A stretch of DNA of 64,000 nucleotides, from the NCBI GenBank assembly GCA_023333565.1, contig JAJKFH010000385.1:558001-622000 (forward strand), in the 5' to 3' direction. Origin of the DNA: Puffinus mauretanicus (Eukaryota; Chordata; Aves; Procellariiformes; Procellariidae). Positions within the stretch are counted from its first letter, which is position 1, and each line of letters begins with the position of its first letter. The notes under the pieces are model-generated. The model was not told the origin of the DNA. It saw nothing but the letters and a program-made list of their open reading frames with translations, and did no database searches. The translations under genes and the position numbers were made by a program. Below are positions 12,501 through 22,948 of the stretch, piece by piece.

Positions 12501-15500
12501 CAGGCAGAATTAATGTAATGTAATAGGAATTATAAGAAAGGGGATAAATGAGTGCTTAAATCTTTTCACTATAAAAGTGATGGTTCAAAACTCCCTTTTA
12601 TTTCCATATACTTGCTGCCAAACTGCCACCAAAAACAGTGTCTAACCACAAATTTAGTTTTTCCCATAAAGGAAAAAGTCCAGAGGCTCTGAAGTCTATT
12701 ACAATTTTACTGCTGCTGTTTGTTGTATATAAAAGGTGTTTATACTACAAACAAGGGCAGCTGTATAAAACTCTGAAGGCAAATAAACAAATGACAACAT
12801 GTGGTGCTTTCTTGCCTTTCAGACTGGGACAAGGCAGCTAGAGGGAATGCTGTCAGCTTGCTCGTGCATGACGTGTGTCACATATCATTTAAAATTAAGA
12901 GCACAGTTTTGTACAATTTAAAAATTTCCTTTAGTGATACCTGTGTGTTATTATTCAGGGAGACATTTTCTTAGGCTCTGAAGGATGATTCTGTTCTACT
13001 CCTGGTTTTAATCTATTATCTTTTGTTTCTAGAGAAACGGTGCTACTAACACAGATCACTTAACGACGGTTCTCAACCTGCAGTTCGCCATTTACCAGGG
13101 TCTGGAAAATGTAGAAAAAAAGATCACGTGTCTGCAGCAACTGATCTGCTTACATCCTTTCAATCCTTGGTACTGGAAGTTACTTGCTGAAGCTTATATG
13201 AGCCTTTTACAGAGTTTGTCTCCGTTAGTCATTCCAGAAACAATTCTAAATCAGTCTGAAGAGGTTAGTGTAAGTGATAGTGGTTTCAAAACATCAACTG
13301 GAAGAGAGATTCATTTGCAGCCTCACAGATCAGATGGCCAGAAGGAAGGCCCTTGGTCCAGCCTTGCTACAGAAACAAATAGGGAGAATGCAGTGACTTG
13401 TAGGAGCAGCCAAGCTGTAAAAGAATGCCTCTGCACTTTGGAAGAACCGGAAAGGACAGATGAAGGGAAACGTGCAGCCTCCAAGTCCTGGGAGCAGAAC
13501 ATGTCAAAGAAAATTGGGATAAAGGCATGTGCCTCGTTTATTAGAGCAAGGTAACTAAATGTATTCTTAGAATAATGTTAACTTCTCCCGACTGAAAACA
13601 ATTTAAAGCATATTTTTCCCAGCCTTAACATTTTCAGTTTACATTTTCAATTTAAATGTTTGTTTCAGCATTGGCAACGCTGAAACTTAGAAGCACCCTG
13701 CTATTGCTTCATATCTATCTTCATATCTGAAAAGCAAAATCCACTAGTGTGGTAGCTGTGAACAACCTAAATCTGAGTGGAAAGTTGCACTGTTGGGAAG
13801 TAAAGCATTTTTTAATGACCTTATTATATGAATCTTTTCAAGTAATTATATAGAACAGCCTGTTAGAGCATGGCTGTTTCCTGGTTTGGTGTTAAAGATG
13901 CAGCAGCAGAAGTGCCCCAAAGGGAAGGCCAGTCTTCCTTCTGCAGGTGCCGCCTGTCTTATTTGCTTGAAGCCTCATGCTTGTGCGAAAATGTATTTTA
14001 TAATAATACCCCAATCTGCATAATGGATGAGGTTGAAAAATGAACTCTGTGACAGTTGATTGACAGGGCTGCATTAAAATGCTCTTTCCTTTTCTTCCCT
14101 CTCTTCCTAAAACTCTTGCATACAACAAAAATCCTCAAAACATAACCTTTAACAGAGATAATTAGGAACTGTTTTTGTTAAAATAGTCTTGGATTTTTTT
14201 CCTCCTCTTGCCTCTCAGTAATGTATTAGTCACCGAACATATTTAAAGCCATTTTATCAACTTCCAAAAATGTTTACAGAGAGCACTTTATAACTGCTCT
14301 GTTAGGGCAAGATTTAAGAATGTAAAAAAAAGATATAGTAGCTTTTAACCGTACTCAGACTAAGAGACGGTGACTTTAATTGCTACTTGGAGAAGTTCAT
14401 AGATTTAGTACGGATATTGAATATTAAAGCTACATTCATATTAGCATAATTTGTGTTGCTTGTTTTGGTGTGTATGGTTCAGCATTAAGACAATTATAAA
14501 CTGTGGGATTTCCTTGCTTGACTGCACAGTTTCACAAAGTGTAGTTGCGGTTTATATTTGCAGACACACTTGTCCAGGGTAAGCTTTTCCCCTGGCCAGG
14601 GCTTATGCATTAAATAGCTTTTCTAATATTTTCAGGTCTGTTGGATTTTAAGTGAGATGTGGATGTTGCATAAGCATATGTTCAGGGTAAATTGCACCTA
14701 GAAAAAGGGATGTTATTATTGCTTTTTGTAGGAAATCAGGTTCTGTGTTAAAGCATGAATAATTGACTCTTCTAGTTTTGTCAAGAAAAAGAAATTGGAG
14801 AAATGGTTTTCTTTAATTTTCATTCTTTCTTACATTATGTTGATGCAAATTTTGAAACAAAAACGCTTTACAAGTTAAAAATACTTTCCATTTTTACTTT
14901 GAATTTTCCAGTTAAAACTTTACTGAATTTACAAATGGTTTGTTGGCTCAGTCTTGTAAATTTTGATGTTTATAATAGTCAAATGAAAACTTTCATCTAA
15001 GATCTTAAGTATTCTCTTAATAAAAATATACACTTCTATTAAAACACATGCTTCATTTAGCTTTGGTAAACGGTAAAAAAATTTGTTGTTCTTTATGCAT
15101 AAAGCTTGAATTGAATATAGTTTCAGTAGCAATACTACTAAGTCCCAGTGGTTCCTTGATTGAATATACTTAGATGTTTCCTCTGCTGACAGTTTTACAG
15201 TCCTTGTGTGAGGAGGACTCTGGAAACTGCCACTGCTCTCTCGGGTCGAGCAGTTGATGATGGGGTCCCTCCGTGGTGTGAAGCCACGTTGTGAGCACAA
15301 CATCTAACCTTCACTGAGTCATGGTGGTGACTTCTGGGACACTGCCTTGAACATAAAACTGTGATGAAAGATTTTAGAAAATATCCAGGGTTGGCCTGTG
15401 TGGAGAGGATGTTTGACATCTGTCTAAAACCCCCAAATTTCTAGCTTTTCAGGTTACAGAGATAATCACTGCCGTAGGCAAAAAAGCACTGCTGGCTTGT

Positions 15501-17330
15501 TAGGCCTTAATAAGGATGTGGGAGATCTGATGTACTGCAGTTAATGCTAGCAGATCTGAATTTTGTGAGGAATACACAGGGAGAAAAATGTTTGCACAGA
15601 GCAACCAGAGATGCTTGGCATGTTGTTTTTCAGAAGTACTTCTCAGTACTTCTGTCATAGCACGGATATACCATACCCATAGTAGATTGATACGGATGTA
15701 TTAATTTCTTTGCAGTTGGCAAAAGTCAGGAAGAAGAGCTGGTTTTAAAGTATTATATTTTGTTTGGGTTTAGGTTTGCTGACTTACTCTTTTGCCAGCT
15801 GTGCCTTTTTTTTAACTGCCTTTTTCATTTCAGGCTTTTACTTCAGCTTACCCAGTCGCAACAATCGTCCTTTGTGCTAGAGAATAACGTAAAAGGTCAA
15901 AAAGAAATTGATGACGAAGTGGCACGACTTGGTTTCAATGAAAACTCTGTGCTGTTGATGACCAAGGTAAGGGAATGTTTTATTGTGTGCAAGTTCTCAG
16001 CTATACATAGGCTGGTTGAGGTACTCGAGCCAGTTCAGGCACAAAGTCCTGTAAGTGTGACACTCCCTTGAGCTAATTAACTGTGCCAGGAAGCAAGGTA
16101 AATTAGCTGGGGCGGGTTGCCCTGGTAGCGTGTTATCTGGAACTGACAGTGATACCTGTATAGTGCTGGCTTATGTCATGCGGGTGTATCTCTGTTCTGC
16201 TGAGATTCTCCTTTCGGGAATGTTCAGGGTTGTTAAGTTTCTCATTGGACTTGTATTTGCGGATGCATCATCGCTGTGTGTTTCCTGGGATGCAGATTTT
16301 ATCTCAGGAATTTTATATGCCACAAAATGAATCACAAGTATGAAATGGAAGTGGAGTTTACTTTGATGGCCACAGCAGTATTAAACACTTTCAGAAAAAG
16401 TATTAAACATTTTCAGAAAAAGCCAGAGACATCCTTTTACACGATTTCTGTGTTCTGTTTGATGTACTGGGTTCTAGTTTTAAAGAAATACAAAGAAGAG
16501 GAGTAACATTGCATTACTTTATTCATAGAGATTAAACATTTTTAGTGTTTAGCTATTTATAGAGTTTCTGACTTTTATCTTAAGGAACAAAAGAAAGCCA
16601 GCGAGATTCTAACTTTGCTGTCAGTATTACAGCTTTAAGTTAGTGAAAGCCAAGCCATTGCCGGGTTGACAGGCAGTCTTGTGGGATTTCATCCATGAGA
16701 GGGCAGTAGCATGCAGACAATCTCAGGTTTTGAAAAGGTTGGGAAAAGAAACTTCTCTCCTTGCTTCCCTTGGTCCGACACCCCCCAGGAAGAGATCAGA
16801 GTGTTGGTGCTCTTGCAAGGTGAGCATTGAATGTGGAGTTGGCGTTGAGATTTCCACTGCTACTCAGAGAGTAAAAATCCCCCCCGTCCAAGTGTACCCA
16901 GAAGCTGGGCGGGGTTGCGCAGCTGTGAAGCTTGGGCTCTCATCCGTCTTCATTGCAGAATGCAACAGGCAGACAACTTGATCGTGACTTGGAAGCTTCT
17001 CCTGGACGGCATGTGGTTCATGTGTCAAGGGCTTTTCTTGTAAAGATCTGTTATTAATGTCATATTTGCTGTTTTCTCTGCAAGTTATTTTCTTGTTTCC
17101 CATCTTTCTTACTCTGTTCGCAGGTCATGGGGCAGGATCTTATACCAGAAAAACTAAAAGAGGAATTTCAGGGTGAGGTAAAATGCATAGGCCCTTCAGC
17201 GCTGTCATCATTGGTAACTGCATCAGCCACAGAATTTGAAATCAAATGGTTCGGTAATCTCCAAGATGATTTATGTCACTTTGACAGACAATTCTATTCA
17301 GATATATATCTCCCACCTTTGGTAACTTAA
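9443..17330 (+). CDS. C8orf76: C8orf76 homologue, complete coding region (6 exons)
   Basis: Joined exons 9443-9556, 9666-9761, 12098-12241, 13033-13550, 15834-15966 and 17124-17330 give an uninterrupted 403-residue protein; human C8orf76 is about 380. All introns are GT-AG and every phase fits. Family hallmarks seen are an N-terminal FEDSLF, then [50 protein letters not shown], and a C-terminal [14 protein letters not shown]. Residues about 60-165 look like TPR-type helical pairs. Residues about 175-270 are hydrophilic and poorly conserved, and account for much of the extra length. The biochemical function is unknown; a TPR-like scaffold role is inference. The start has a good context (GGC ATG G). 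The long introns (9762-12097, 13551-15833) show only short tandem duplications. Confidence 0.95.
9666..9761 (+). CDS. C8orf76: C8orf76 exon 2
   Basis: Acceptor CCGCAG and donor GAG|GTATTT enclose 32 codons running from WFRSEADGG to AYRQREFE. They align with the human stretch that includes LAYRRQEYQ. The preceding intron is only 109 bp. Confidence 0.9.
11131..11182 (+). repeat. 26-bp tandem duplication in C8orf76 intron 2
   Basis: Two adjacent 26-bp copies that begin ACCAGAACCAGACTGCACA differ at a single base (T/C). Confidence 0.85.
12098..12241 (+). CDS. C8orf76: C8orf76 exon 3
   Basis: This is a 48-codon, phase 0-0 exon between CTACTAG and ATG|GTAAAT. It encodes [20 protein letters not shown], the most conserved TPR-like helix pair of the family. 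Confidence 0.95.
13033..13550 (+). CDS. C8orf76: C8orf76 exon 4
   Basis: The exon is 518 bp, with acceptor TTTCTAG and donor AAG|GTAACT. It holds [14 protein letters not shown], the LHPFNPWYW motif and LAEAY, then a hydrophilic, fast-evolving segment, and ends in KACASFIRA. Confidence 0.95.
15834..15966 (+). CDS. C8orf76: C8orf76 exon 5
   Basis: Acceptor TTTCAG and donor AAG|GTAAGG flank 133 bp that complete a split Arg codon. It reads [18 protein letters not shown] and onward, matching the human LLLQFTQPQQTSF region. Confidence 0.95.
16379..16422 (+). repeat. 22-bp tandem duplication in C8orf76 intron 5
   Basis: Two adjacent 22-bp copies of TATTAAACA(C/T)TTTCAGAAAAAG differ at one base. 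Confidence 0.85.
17124..17330 (+). CDS. C8orf76: C8orf76 exon 6 (terminal)
   Basis: Acceptor TTCGCAG is followed by 68 codons and TAA. The segment [20 protein letters not shown] matches the conserved C terminus of the family. Confidence 0.95.
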   Translation, partial: VMGQDLIPEKLKEEFQGEVKCIGPSALSSLVTASATEFEIKWFGNLQDDLCHFDRQFYSDIYLPPLVT

Positions 17331-17384
17331 AGGTTTTGTTGTTTTTATTCTCATATCGCCAAATGATTATGGAGTGATATACGC

Positions 17385-17390
17385 AATAAA
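17385..17390 (+). terminator. C8orf76 polyadenylation signal
   Basis: AATAAA stands 55 bp after the C8orf76 stop codon, which implies a very short 3' UTR ending near 17405-17415. Confidence 0.65.
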
Positions 17391-17410
17391 GTTCATATTA
17401 CATTTTTTAA

Positions 17411-20113
17411 GAATTCTTATGTATATCTTTTAAGAATATATATAAATCTCTCATTTAGGCTCTTAATATCTCATCATTTTCTGTGTTCACCGATTTGTTT
17501 GTATTTAAAAGAATAAGGAATCCAGTATAAAATCGAGCTTTCTGTTCAGCTTTCAGAGTTAGCTTTCCATCATAAACCTCACTGTGTTGTGCTTGAAGCA
17601 CCTATGATTTTGGGGCCTGCGATGCCAGTGGGATGGAAGGCTTACTTTATGATGTCCAGTTTGAAAGTTTCTTGGTATCAAATCTATGTTGCTGCATTTA
17701 GAGCCATGGAATTAGCCATTTTCCTAATGTGTTTTTTTAATATTTCTTGATTAAATGACATTATAGTGATTTCCTGTTCAGGGCTAGATAGCTAGAAATC
17801 TTAAATATATTTATGCTGAGAAACTGTCAATAAGAATAATTCCATATGTTTTAGAAAAAAAAGTCTAAATGGTAAATATTTTAACATAGAACTGGAAGGA
17901 GATTTTCTTTCTTCAAAGCTAAGTGGTTTTTGCAGGCATAGAAGTAGCTATAGTCTTGACTTCAAGTGTGCTTAGACAAGGGAGGAGAAAAACTGTCAAC
18001 GTTGTTTATATGTACTGAAGAGTGTTTAGTCAGATCATATCCTTTGTAAAACCCTGCAAGGAAGGAGATCTTTGCTGTGAAAACTGGCAGTGTTGTTTCT
18101 GCATCACACAGCTCCTTACGTTATGCCTTCAGTTGAAAATGACACCACTTTGCTTTACTTTCTCAAGCACCGATGCTATGTGCTTTGGGCTCCCACAGAA
18201 GAAGGCCGAGATTATCCTGTAGTTTCTTTTGCCTGAAATAAGGCAAACAAAGGGTGCTCTTTCCCCATGTTCTTTTAAACTGCGAGACTTAAATTCTTTG
18301 TAACTTGTCATAGAAGTGTTCTTTAATGGATATAGTTTAAAACCAGAAATCTCTTAGACATAATTTGCTGTGACTTTTCCTCATGTTTTCGTGTGTTTTC
18401 TTTCTGAAGTACTGAAGAGAGCTGAAACTTTAAATAACTCACAATTGAATGGTAATTCACCATATGTGAATGCACTTTGTATCTGCTACTTTTAGGTGAA
18501 TTTTAAAGCTTTAAGATACTTCTAGGGAACTTGTCACTAACCCTTGGTATGGTATAGCCCTCTGCTAAGTTGACTGTGAAACCTCTCCGGAAAAATGGAA
18601 TATTGCCTTCAGACATGTCAAATTATCTTTGATAGTTGGGTGACTTAATGCGATTAAACCCCATCCTGGTCAGCTTGTTACGAAAGATGATGACTTGGCA
18701 AGTGTACTTGGGTAAGCATTAATGCACTCATAAGGTATTACAGAATATTTGGTTTAGTCATGCGTGTGCTTTGCTAGGTGGAAATTTTTGTGTGTGTGTG
18801 TAGAGCACTATATTCAGTTGGCAGTGAAGCCCGCCTGAAGGGCTGGGGAAACTTTTAAGACTAACTGGTGTCATAAGTTTTCAGTAGAGACTGTCCATAA
18901 CGTGCTGTAAATTAATTACGATGTTGGCATCAACAGAGGATGTCTTACAGCAAAGACATAGCAAACATGGAAAGCTTAATGCCAAATATGTCAGCAAAAA
19001 AAAGGGAACAGGGACTTCTCCCTCTTCCTTCTTAAACTTAAGGTCATGAGTAGCCACATAAAAAGGCTATAATTTGTTTTGCCACAGCTCTCGAGTAGGT
19101 TCAGTAGTTAGGACACGGGAACACAGCTTTTGTGGAACCAGGTCTGCATAGATATTTAATGGGATCTCGCCAAATGATTTGGCTCCACAGTTTAGAAAGT
19201 GGAAATCGCTTTGGAGCTGTTTTAGCAGCAAATTAAATACTTGCCAAATGTTGCCATTTTGTGACTGAGATGACCAAAATACACAGCGGCTAGGCCGAGG
19301 TGATTTGGAAACTTCTTGGTGTGCATGCAGATTGTTTGACTTGAGGTTGTCTCTTAGCCTGGCAGCACAACAATTAACTCCCCACTGGCTCCGGGAGTGG
19401 AAGGCAAGTGGCAGTTCTTAAAAACAGGCAGTATTTTCTCAAACATAACAATAAAGCAAAAATAATGTTTTTAACTACTGCAAAGAAAACAACATGAATG
19501 TTGTTCTGAATGTGTCACATAGTTATTGTTCCAAATAACCAGTGTTTATTGCACTGGGGCTATGAAATACTCCTTTGTCCCACTTGTGCCTGGCTCTCTC
19601 TCATCTCAGCTACTTCAATTCCTCCTTTTTTGGCCTGCTCTTTGCTTTTTTGGCATGCCACTTCTCACTCCGGTTTTCTGTTTCTGCTCATATCTCATGA
19701 GGGGCTTTGCGCTTCCATCTTGCATTTGAATGCCTCATCGTTGCTTCTACTTTCTGCATAATTCTACATCTGCCTGTAATAGATTTCTTCATGTTTTGGC
19801 TCTTAGGATATTATTACTGGTATTAGTACATGCACCAGTACTCCACACTGAGTTCAACAGCAAATTTTAGTATTGCAAATTGCAAGTGAGAGTCCGTTAA
19901 CAGTTACTGAGGTTTGATTTTGTTATTTTAACACTTGCTTATGTTACGATGCTTTGGGAAGGACTCTCTGACCCTGGTTCTGATGCTTCTGAAGTGATTG
20001 CTGTGTACAAACACAATCTAATTGTGTGTCTTGCTATTGAGTGAATACTGCTGGCTTTGAGGTGAGGGAACATGTTAGTGCTGTAACTAGCGACATTAAC
20101 ACAGTTTTCTCCA
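17411..20113. other. intergenic region, nothing recognised
   Basis: AT-rich DNA downstream of C8orf76. Apart from a short TG run near 18788 I see no gene, mobile element or structured repeat. Confidence 0.6.
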
Positions 20114-20377
20114 TCACAGAATCATAGAACGGTTTGGGCTGGAAGGGACCTTCAAAGATCATCTAGTCTAACCCCCCTGCCATGGGCAGGGACATCTTGT
20201 ACTAGGTCAGGTTGCTCAAAGCCCTGTCCAACCTGACCTTGAATACTGCCAATGATGGGGCATCCACTGCTTTTCTGGGCAACCTGTTCCACCGTCATCG
20301 TAAAAAACTTCTTCCTTATGTCCAATCTACATCTACCCTCTTTCAATTTAAAACCATTGCCCCTTGTCCTGTCACTG
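20114..20377 (-). mobile_element. CR1 LINE fragment (3' terminal part)
   Basis: Read on the + strand it starts TCACAGAATCATAGAACGG and continues GGGCTGGAAGGGACCTTCAA. This is the reverse complement of the avian CR1 3' end. About 264 bp remain, up to CCCCTTGTCCTGTCACT, where an LTR fragment interrupts it at 20378. Confidence 0.9.
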
Positions 20378-20512
20378 TGTGGTGGGTTGACCTTGGCTGG
20401 CTGCCAGGTACACACCCAGCCGCTCTATCACTCCCCCTCCTCAGCATGACAGGGAAAGAGAAAATAAGATGAAAGAAAAGAACTTGTGGTTCTTAAGACT
20501 GTTTATAAGGAA
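20378..20512 (-). repeat. inverted LTR-end fragment
   Basis: The sequence begins TGTGGTGGGTTGACCTTGG. It is the diverged reverse complement of the end of the LTR at about 22600-22740, sharing GGTTGACCTTGGCTGGCTGC and CTCTATCACTCCCC. It joins directly to the CR1 fragment on its left. Confidence 0.8.
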
Positions 20513-20695
20513 TCAAGAGTTGTAACATGGGGTCCTACTCGTGCTCCCAGCTGAGAACCACCTTTATTGCTGGCAATAAAAGAGTGGTTTCAGGTAGTGC
20601 CTACTTTTCCTACTTTCTTTCTGGTAGCTGGCACCTTTCTGGTACACAAACTAGAAGAAAAGAAAAATGCAAGCAAATCCATTTTGGTAATAATT
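20513..20695 (+). repeat. possible R-U5 remnant of a second LTR
   Basis: The stretch contains AATAAA at 20575-20580, followed by about 115 bp that end directly at a PBS-like motif, which is the arrangement expected of R-U5. It does not resemble the ERVL-like LTR. The assignment is tentative. Confidence 0.35.
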
Positions 20696-20713
20696 TGGTG
20701 ACCCGGGTGGGAC
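20696..20713 (+). other. retroviral primer-binding-site-like motif
   Basis: TGGTGACCCGGGTGGGAC starts with TGG, the complement of a tRNA 3' CCA, and lies after the R-U5-like remnant. I could not match it fully to a specific tRNA. Confidence 0.4.
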
Positions 20714-20843
20714 TCCACGGGTTCCCCACGTTTTGAGCGTGGCGATGGCATACGACACAGCCAGTACTGGGCGAGTTCACCCAATTGTCCTTGCAGGATC
20801 CGCATTCCCTGGGAAGGTACTAAAACCGGGGGCAGCACAAGTC

Positions 20844-20945
20844 ATGGGGGGTTCGATCAGTAAGGTAAAATGGGGTTTGCCGCTGGTGGAAATTCTGGGA
20901 AATCGGAAGAAAATTGATGGTACTTCAGGACTCAGTAAAGCTTGA
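20844..20945 (+). pseudogene. gag-start-like fragment
   Basis: An ATG about 130 bp after the PBS-like motif opens a 33-codon frame beginning Met-Gly-Gly-Ser. An N-terminal glycine suited to myristoylation is typical of retroviral matrix proteins. The frame ends in TGA after 33 residues, so it is a remnant only. Confidence 0.35.
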
Positions 20946-21142
20946 ACTGTAGCTCTGTCGGGACAAGTGGCCAGCTGGAACTCGGGAGGGGACACCCTCC
21001 GAGCACTGGCCCCTAGGAGGTTCATTTGATAGGAGTAAGCTGACCTTCCTGCCTTGTGTGTGATACGGTATAAGGCAGAATTGCCTCATATGGTAAATCC
21101 CTGCTGGCTACTCCCCATCACCTTCTTGTCCTGCACAGGACC

Positions 21143-21311
21143 TTCTTGTTGTCCTTTGCTTCTGCATGTGGCCTTTGCTTTTCTTTATTAAACTGCCTTT
21201 ATCTCAACCCACGAGTTCTTTTTTGTCTTACTTTCTTCCCCCTGTCTTGCTGAGGAGGGGAGTGATAGAGCAGCTGGGTGGGCACCATGCAGCCAGCCAA
21301 GGTCAACCCAA
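21143..21311 (+). repeat. LTR fragment (R-U5 part), forward
   Basis: About 169 bp nearly identical to 22571-22740; I count only about one substitution and one extra C between them. It includes ATTAAACTGCC and ends at CAAGGTCAACCCAA. U3 is absent. Flanking copies of CCTGCACAGGAC lie at 21130-21141 and 21317-21328. Confidence 0.85.
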
Positions 21312-21437
21312 GTTGACCTGCACAGGACAAGTTGGCAGTTGTTTCCAGGATCTGTTGCTCCATCACCTCCCCAGGGCTGGAGGTGCAGCTGGCAGGCCTA
21401 GCGAGGGTCATGGACGGGGGCCGCACAGGAGTATGGT

Positions 21438-21674
21438 GTGCGATGGTCCAGGAGGGAGGAACCTCTACCTACTGCCAGAAGAAATAAGGTCCCCATAGTG
21501 CACATAGGGAAGTGGCTGGGGAAGGCGGAGTGGGTTGCTCCTCGCTTGGGAAAAGGCAAACCCATCTGTGGGATTGTCTTCGCTCAAGGACCTGGGTGTA
21601 CTTGGTGGGTAATGCAGAAGGATGGGGAGACCTGGCATGTACCTCAAGGAGATCTAACCTTGGGGGAAAAATAA
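21438..21674 (+). pseudogene. retroviral internal open fragment, identity unclear
   Basis: A 78-codon open frame lies inside the retroviral mosaic. It contains GCTWWVMQKDGETWHVP, a Trp-rich pattern that reminds me of the C-terminal part of retroviral integrase, but I cannot assign it. It has no convincing ATG start. Confidence 0.3.
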
Positions 21675-22145
21675 TCTGTGATGTGAGTCATATGTTGTAG
21701 GACGTAATGTAGCAGGAACGACCTGACCCGACGAAGAGTGAGCTTCACAAAGAACCAGGCGAGTGCAGCAGTGATCCAAACCAAGCGGGTGTTGGCGCCC
21801 AACACTTGAACATACTGCTTCTCTTGTCCTGAGCACCCATCTTGACAGATGGGCCCCAAGTCATAGCCTGTTCTTATGAACGTTTGGAGGAGTGGAGGAA
21901 ATCCATGGAATAGGAGAATAATATCTATCTGTTAAGAGACGGGGGATAGATAGTAGTTAATGAGAATGTGTAAATCTGTTAAGTTGGGTATAAAGATGGT
22001 TTAAGTATGTGGTATAACTTGTGTTGGTAAGAAGGGATTTCAGTAATGAGAATTACATACAAAGGGATGGTTGGAAGATGTATAAATGTATTAAATTACT
22101 TGGGACCTGAGCACAACGCAAATATATGGAATAAGGGGTGGAGAT

Positions 22146-22744
22146 TGTCTTGGGTCTGGCTGGGATGGAGTTAACTTTCGTCATAGCAGCTCTCATAGTG
22201 CTGTGCTTTGTATTTGTAACTAGGAAGGTGTTGAGAACACACCAGTGTTTTGGTTACTGCTGAGCAGTGCTCCCACAGCATCAAGGTTGTCTCTCCAACG
22301 TCCCCTCCCCCCAAAAGGCCAGTATGCTGGGAGTGGGCAAGAGGTTGGGAGGGGACATAGACAGGACAGCTGACCCAAGGTGACCAAAGAGAGATTTCAT
22401 ACCATATGACGTTGTGCTCAGCAATAAAAGCTAAGAGAAAGGAGGAGGGGAGAGGGCATTCATCATTAAGGCATTTGTCTTCCGGAGCAATTGCTACATG
22501 TACTGAGGCCCTACATGCCAGGCAGTGGCTGGACATCGCCCGCTGATGGGAAGTAGAGAATAAATCTTTTTTCTTGTTGTCCTTTGCTTCTGCATGTGGC
22601 CTTTGCTTTTCTTTATTAAACTGCCTTTATCTCAACCCACGAGTTCTTTTTCGTCTTACTTTCTTCCCCCCTGTCTTGCTGAGGAGGGGAGTGATAGAGC
22701 AGCTGGGTGGGCACCATGCAGCCAGCCAAGGTCAACCCAACGCA
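22146..22744 (+). repeat. 3' LTR, ERVL-like
   Basis: This roughly 600-bp LTR starts TGTCTTGGGTCTGGCTGGG just after a purine tract and ends ...GTCAACCCAACGCA. It has a TATA-like AATAAAAG at 22422-22429 and polyadenylation signals AATAAA (22559-22564) and ATTAAA (22615-22620). The promoter-bearing LTR points straight at the RIMBP-like copy that begins about 240 bp downstream, so it could transcribe it. Confidence 0.85.
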
Positions 22745-22792
22745 AAGGCCATACTGCCCCCCCCTCCACTGAGTGCTCGCAGCCAGGGCACA

Positions 22793-22800
22793 CATAAAAG
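22793..22800 (+). promoter_or_regulatory. TATA-like box upstream of RIMBP-like copy
   Basis: CATAAAAG lies between the LTR end and the first ATG of the RIMBP-like copy (22949 or 22982), in otherwise GC-rich sequence. No transcript evidence is available. Confidence 0.3.
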
Positions 22801-22948
22801 GCCACACTTGCCCACCCCCGGCCCATGGCAGACGCTGTCTCTGCTCCTGCACGGTGCAGGGAGCAGCGGCTGACAGGGGGTCAGGGGGCTGCCGCCCCTC
22901 GCAGACCCCGGGAACGCGACCGGTGGTGACTGTAGGCAGCAGCGTTCG

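Larger units (their letters stand above)
20378..22744 (+). mobile_element. rearranged endogenous retrovirus (ERVL-like LTR), no intact gene
   Basis: This is a mosaic LTR element. It holds an inverted LTR-end fragment (20378-20512), a primer-binding-site-like 18-mer (20696-20713), a short gag-start-like frame, a forward R-U5-like LTR fragment (21143-21311), about 830 bp of internal remnant, a purine tract (22133-22144) and a full 3' LTR (22146-22744). No long gag, pol or env frame survives, so it cannot encode a virus. The LTR's opening (GGTCTGGCTGGGATGGAG) and its R-U5 (ATTAAACTGCCTTTATCTCA) match avian ERVL-type LTRs as I know them. The family name is recognition from memory, not a search result. 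Confidence 0.8.

Noticed and set aside
21791..21803. TGGCGCCCAAC as a lysine-tRNA primer binding site
   Set aside because: Only the first 11 bases match the usual lysine PBS and the rest diverges. No R-U5 precedes it, so I did not call a second PBS.
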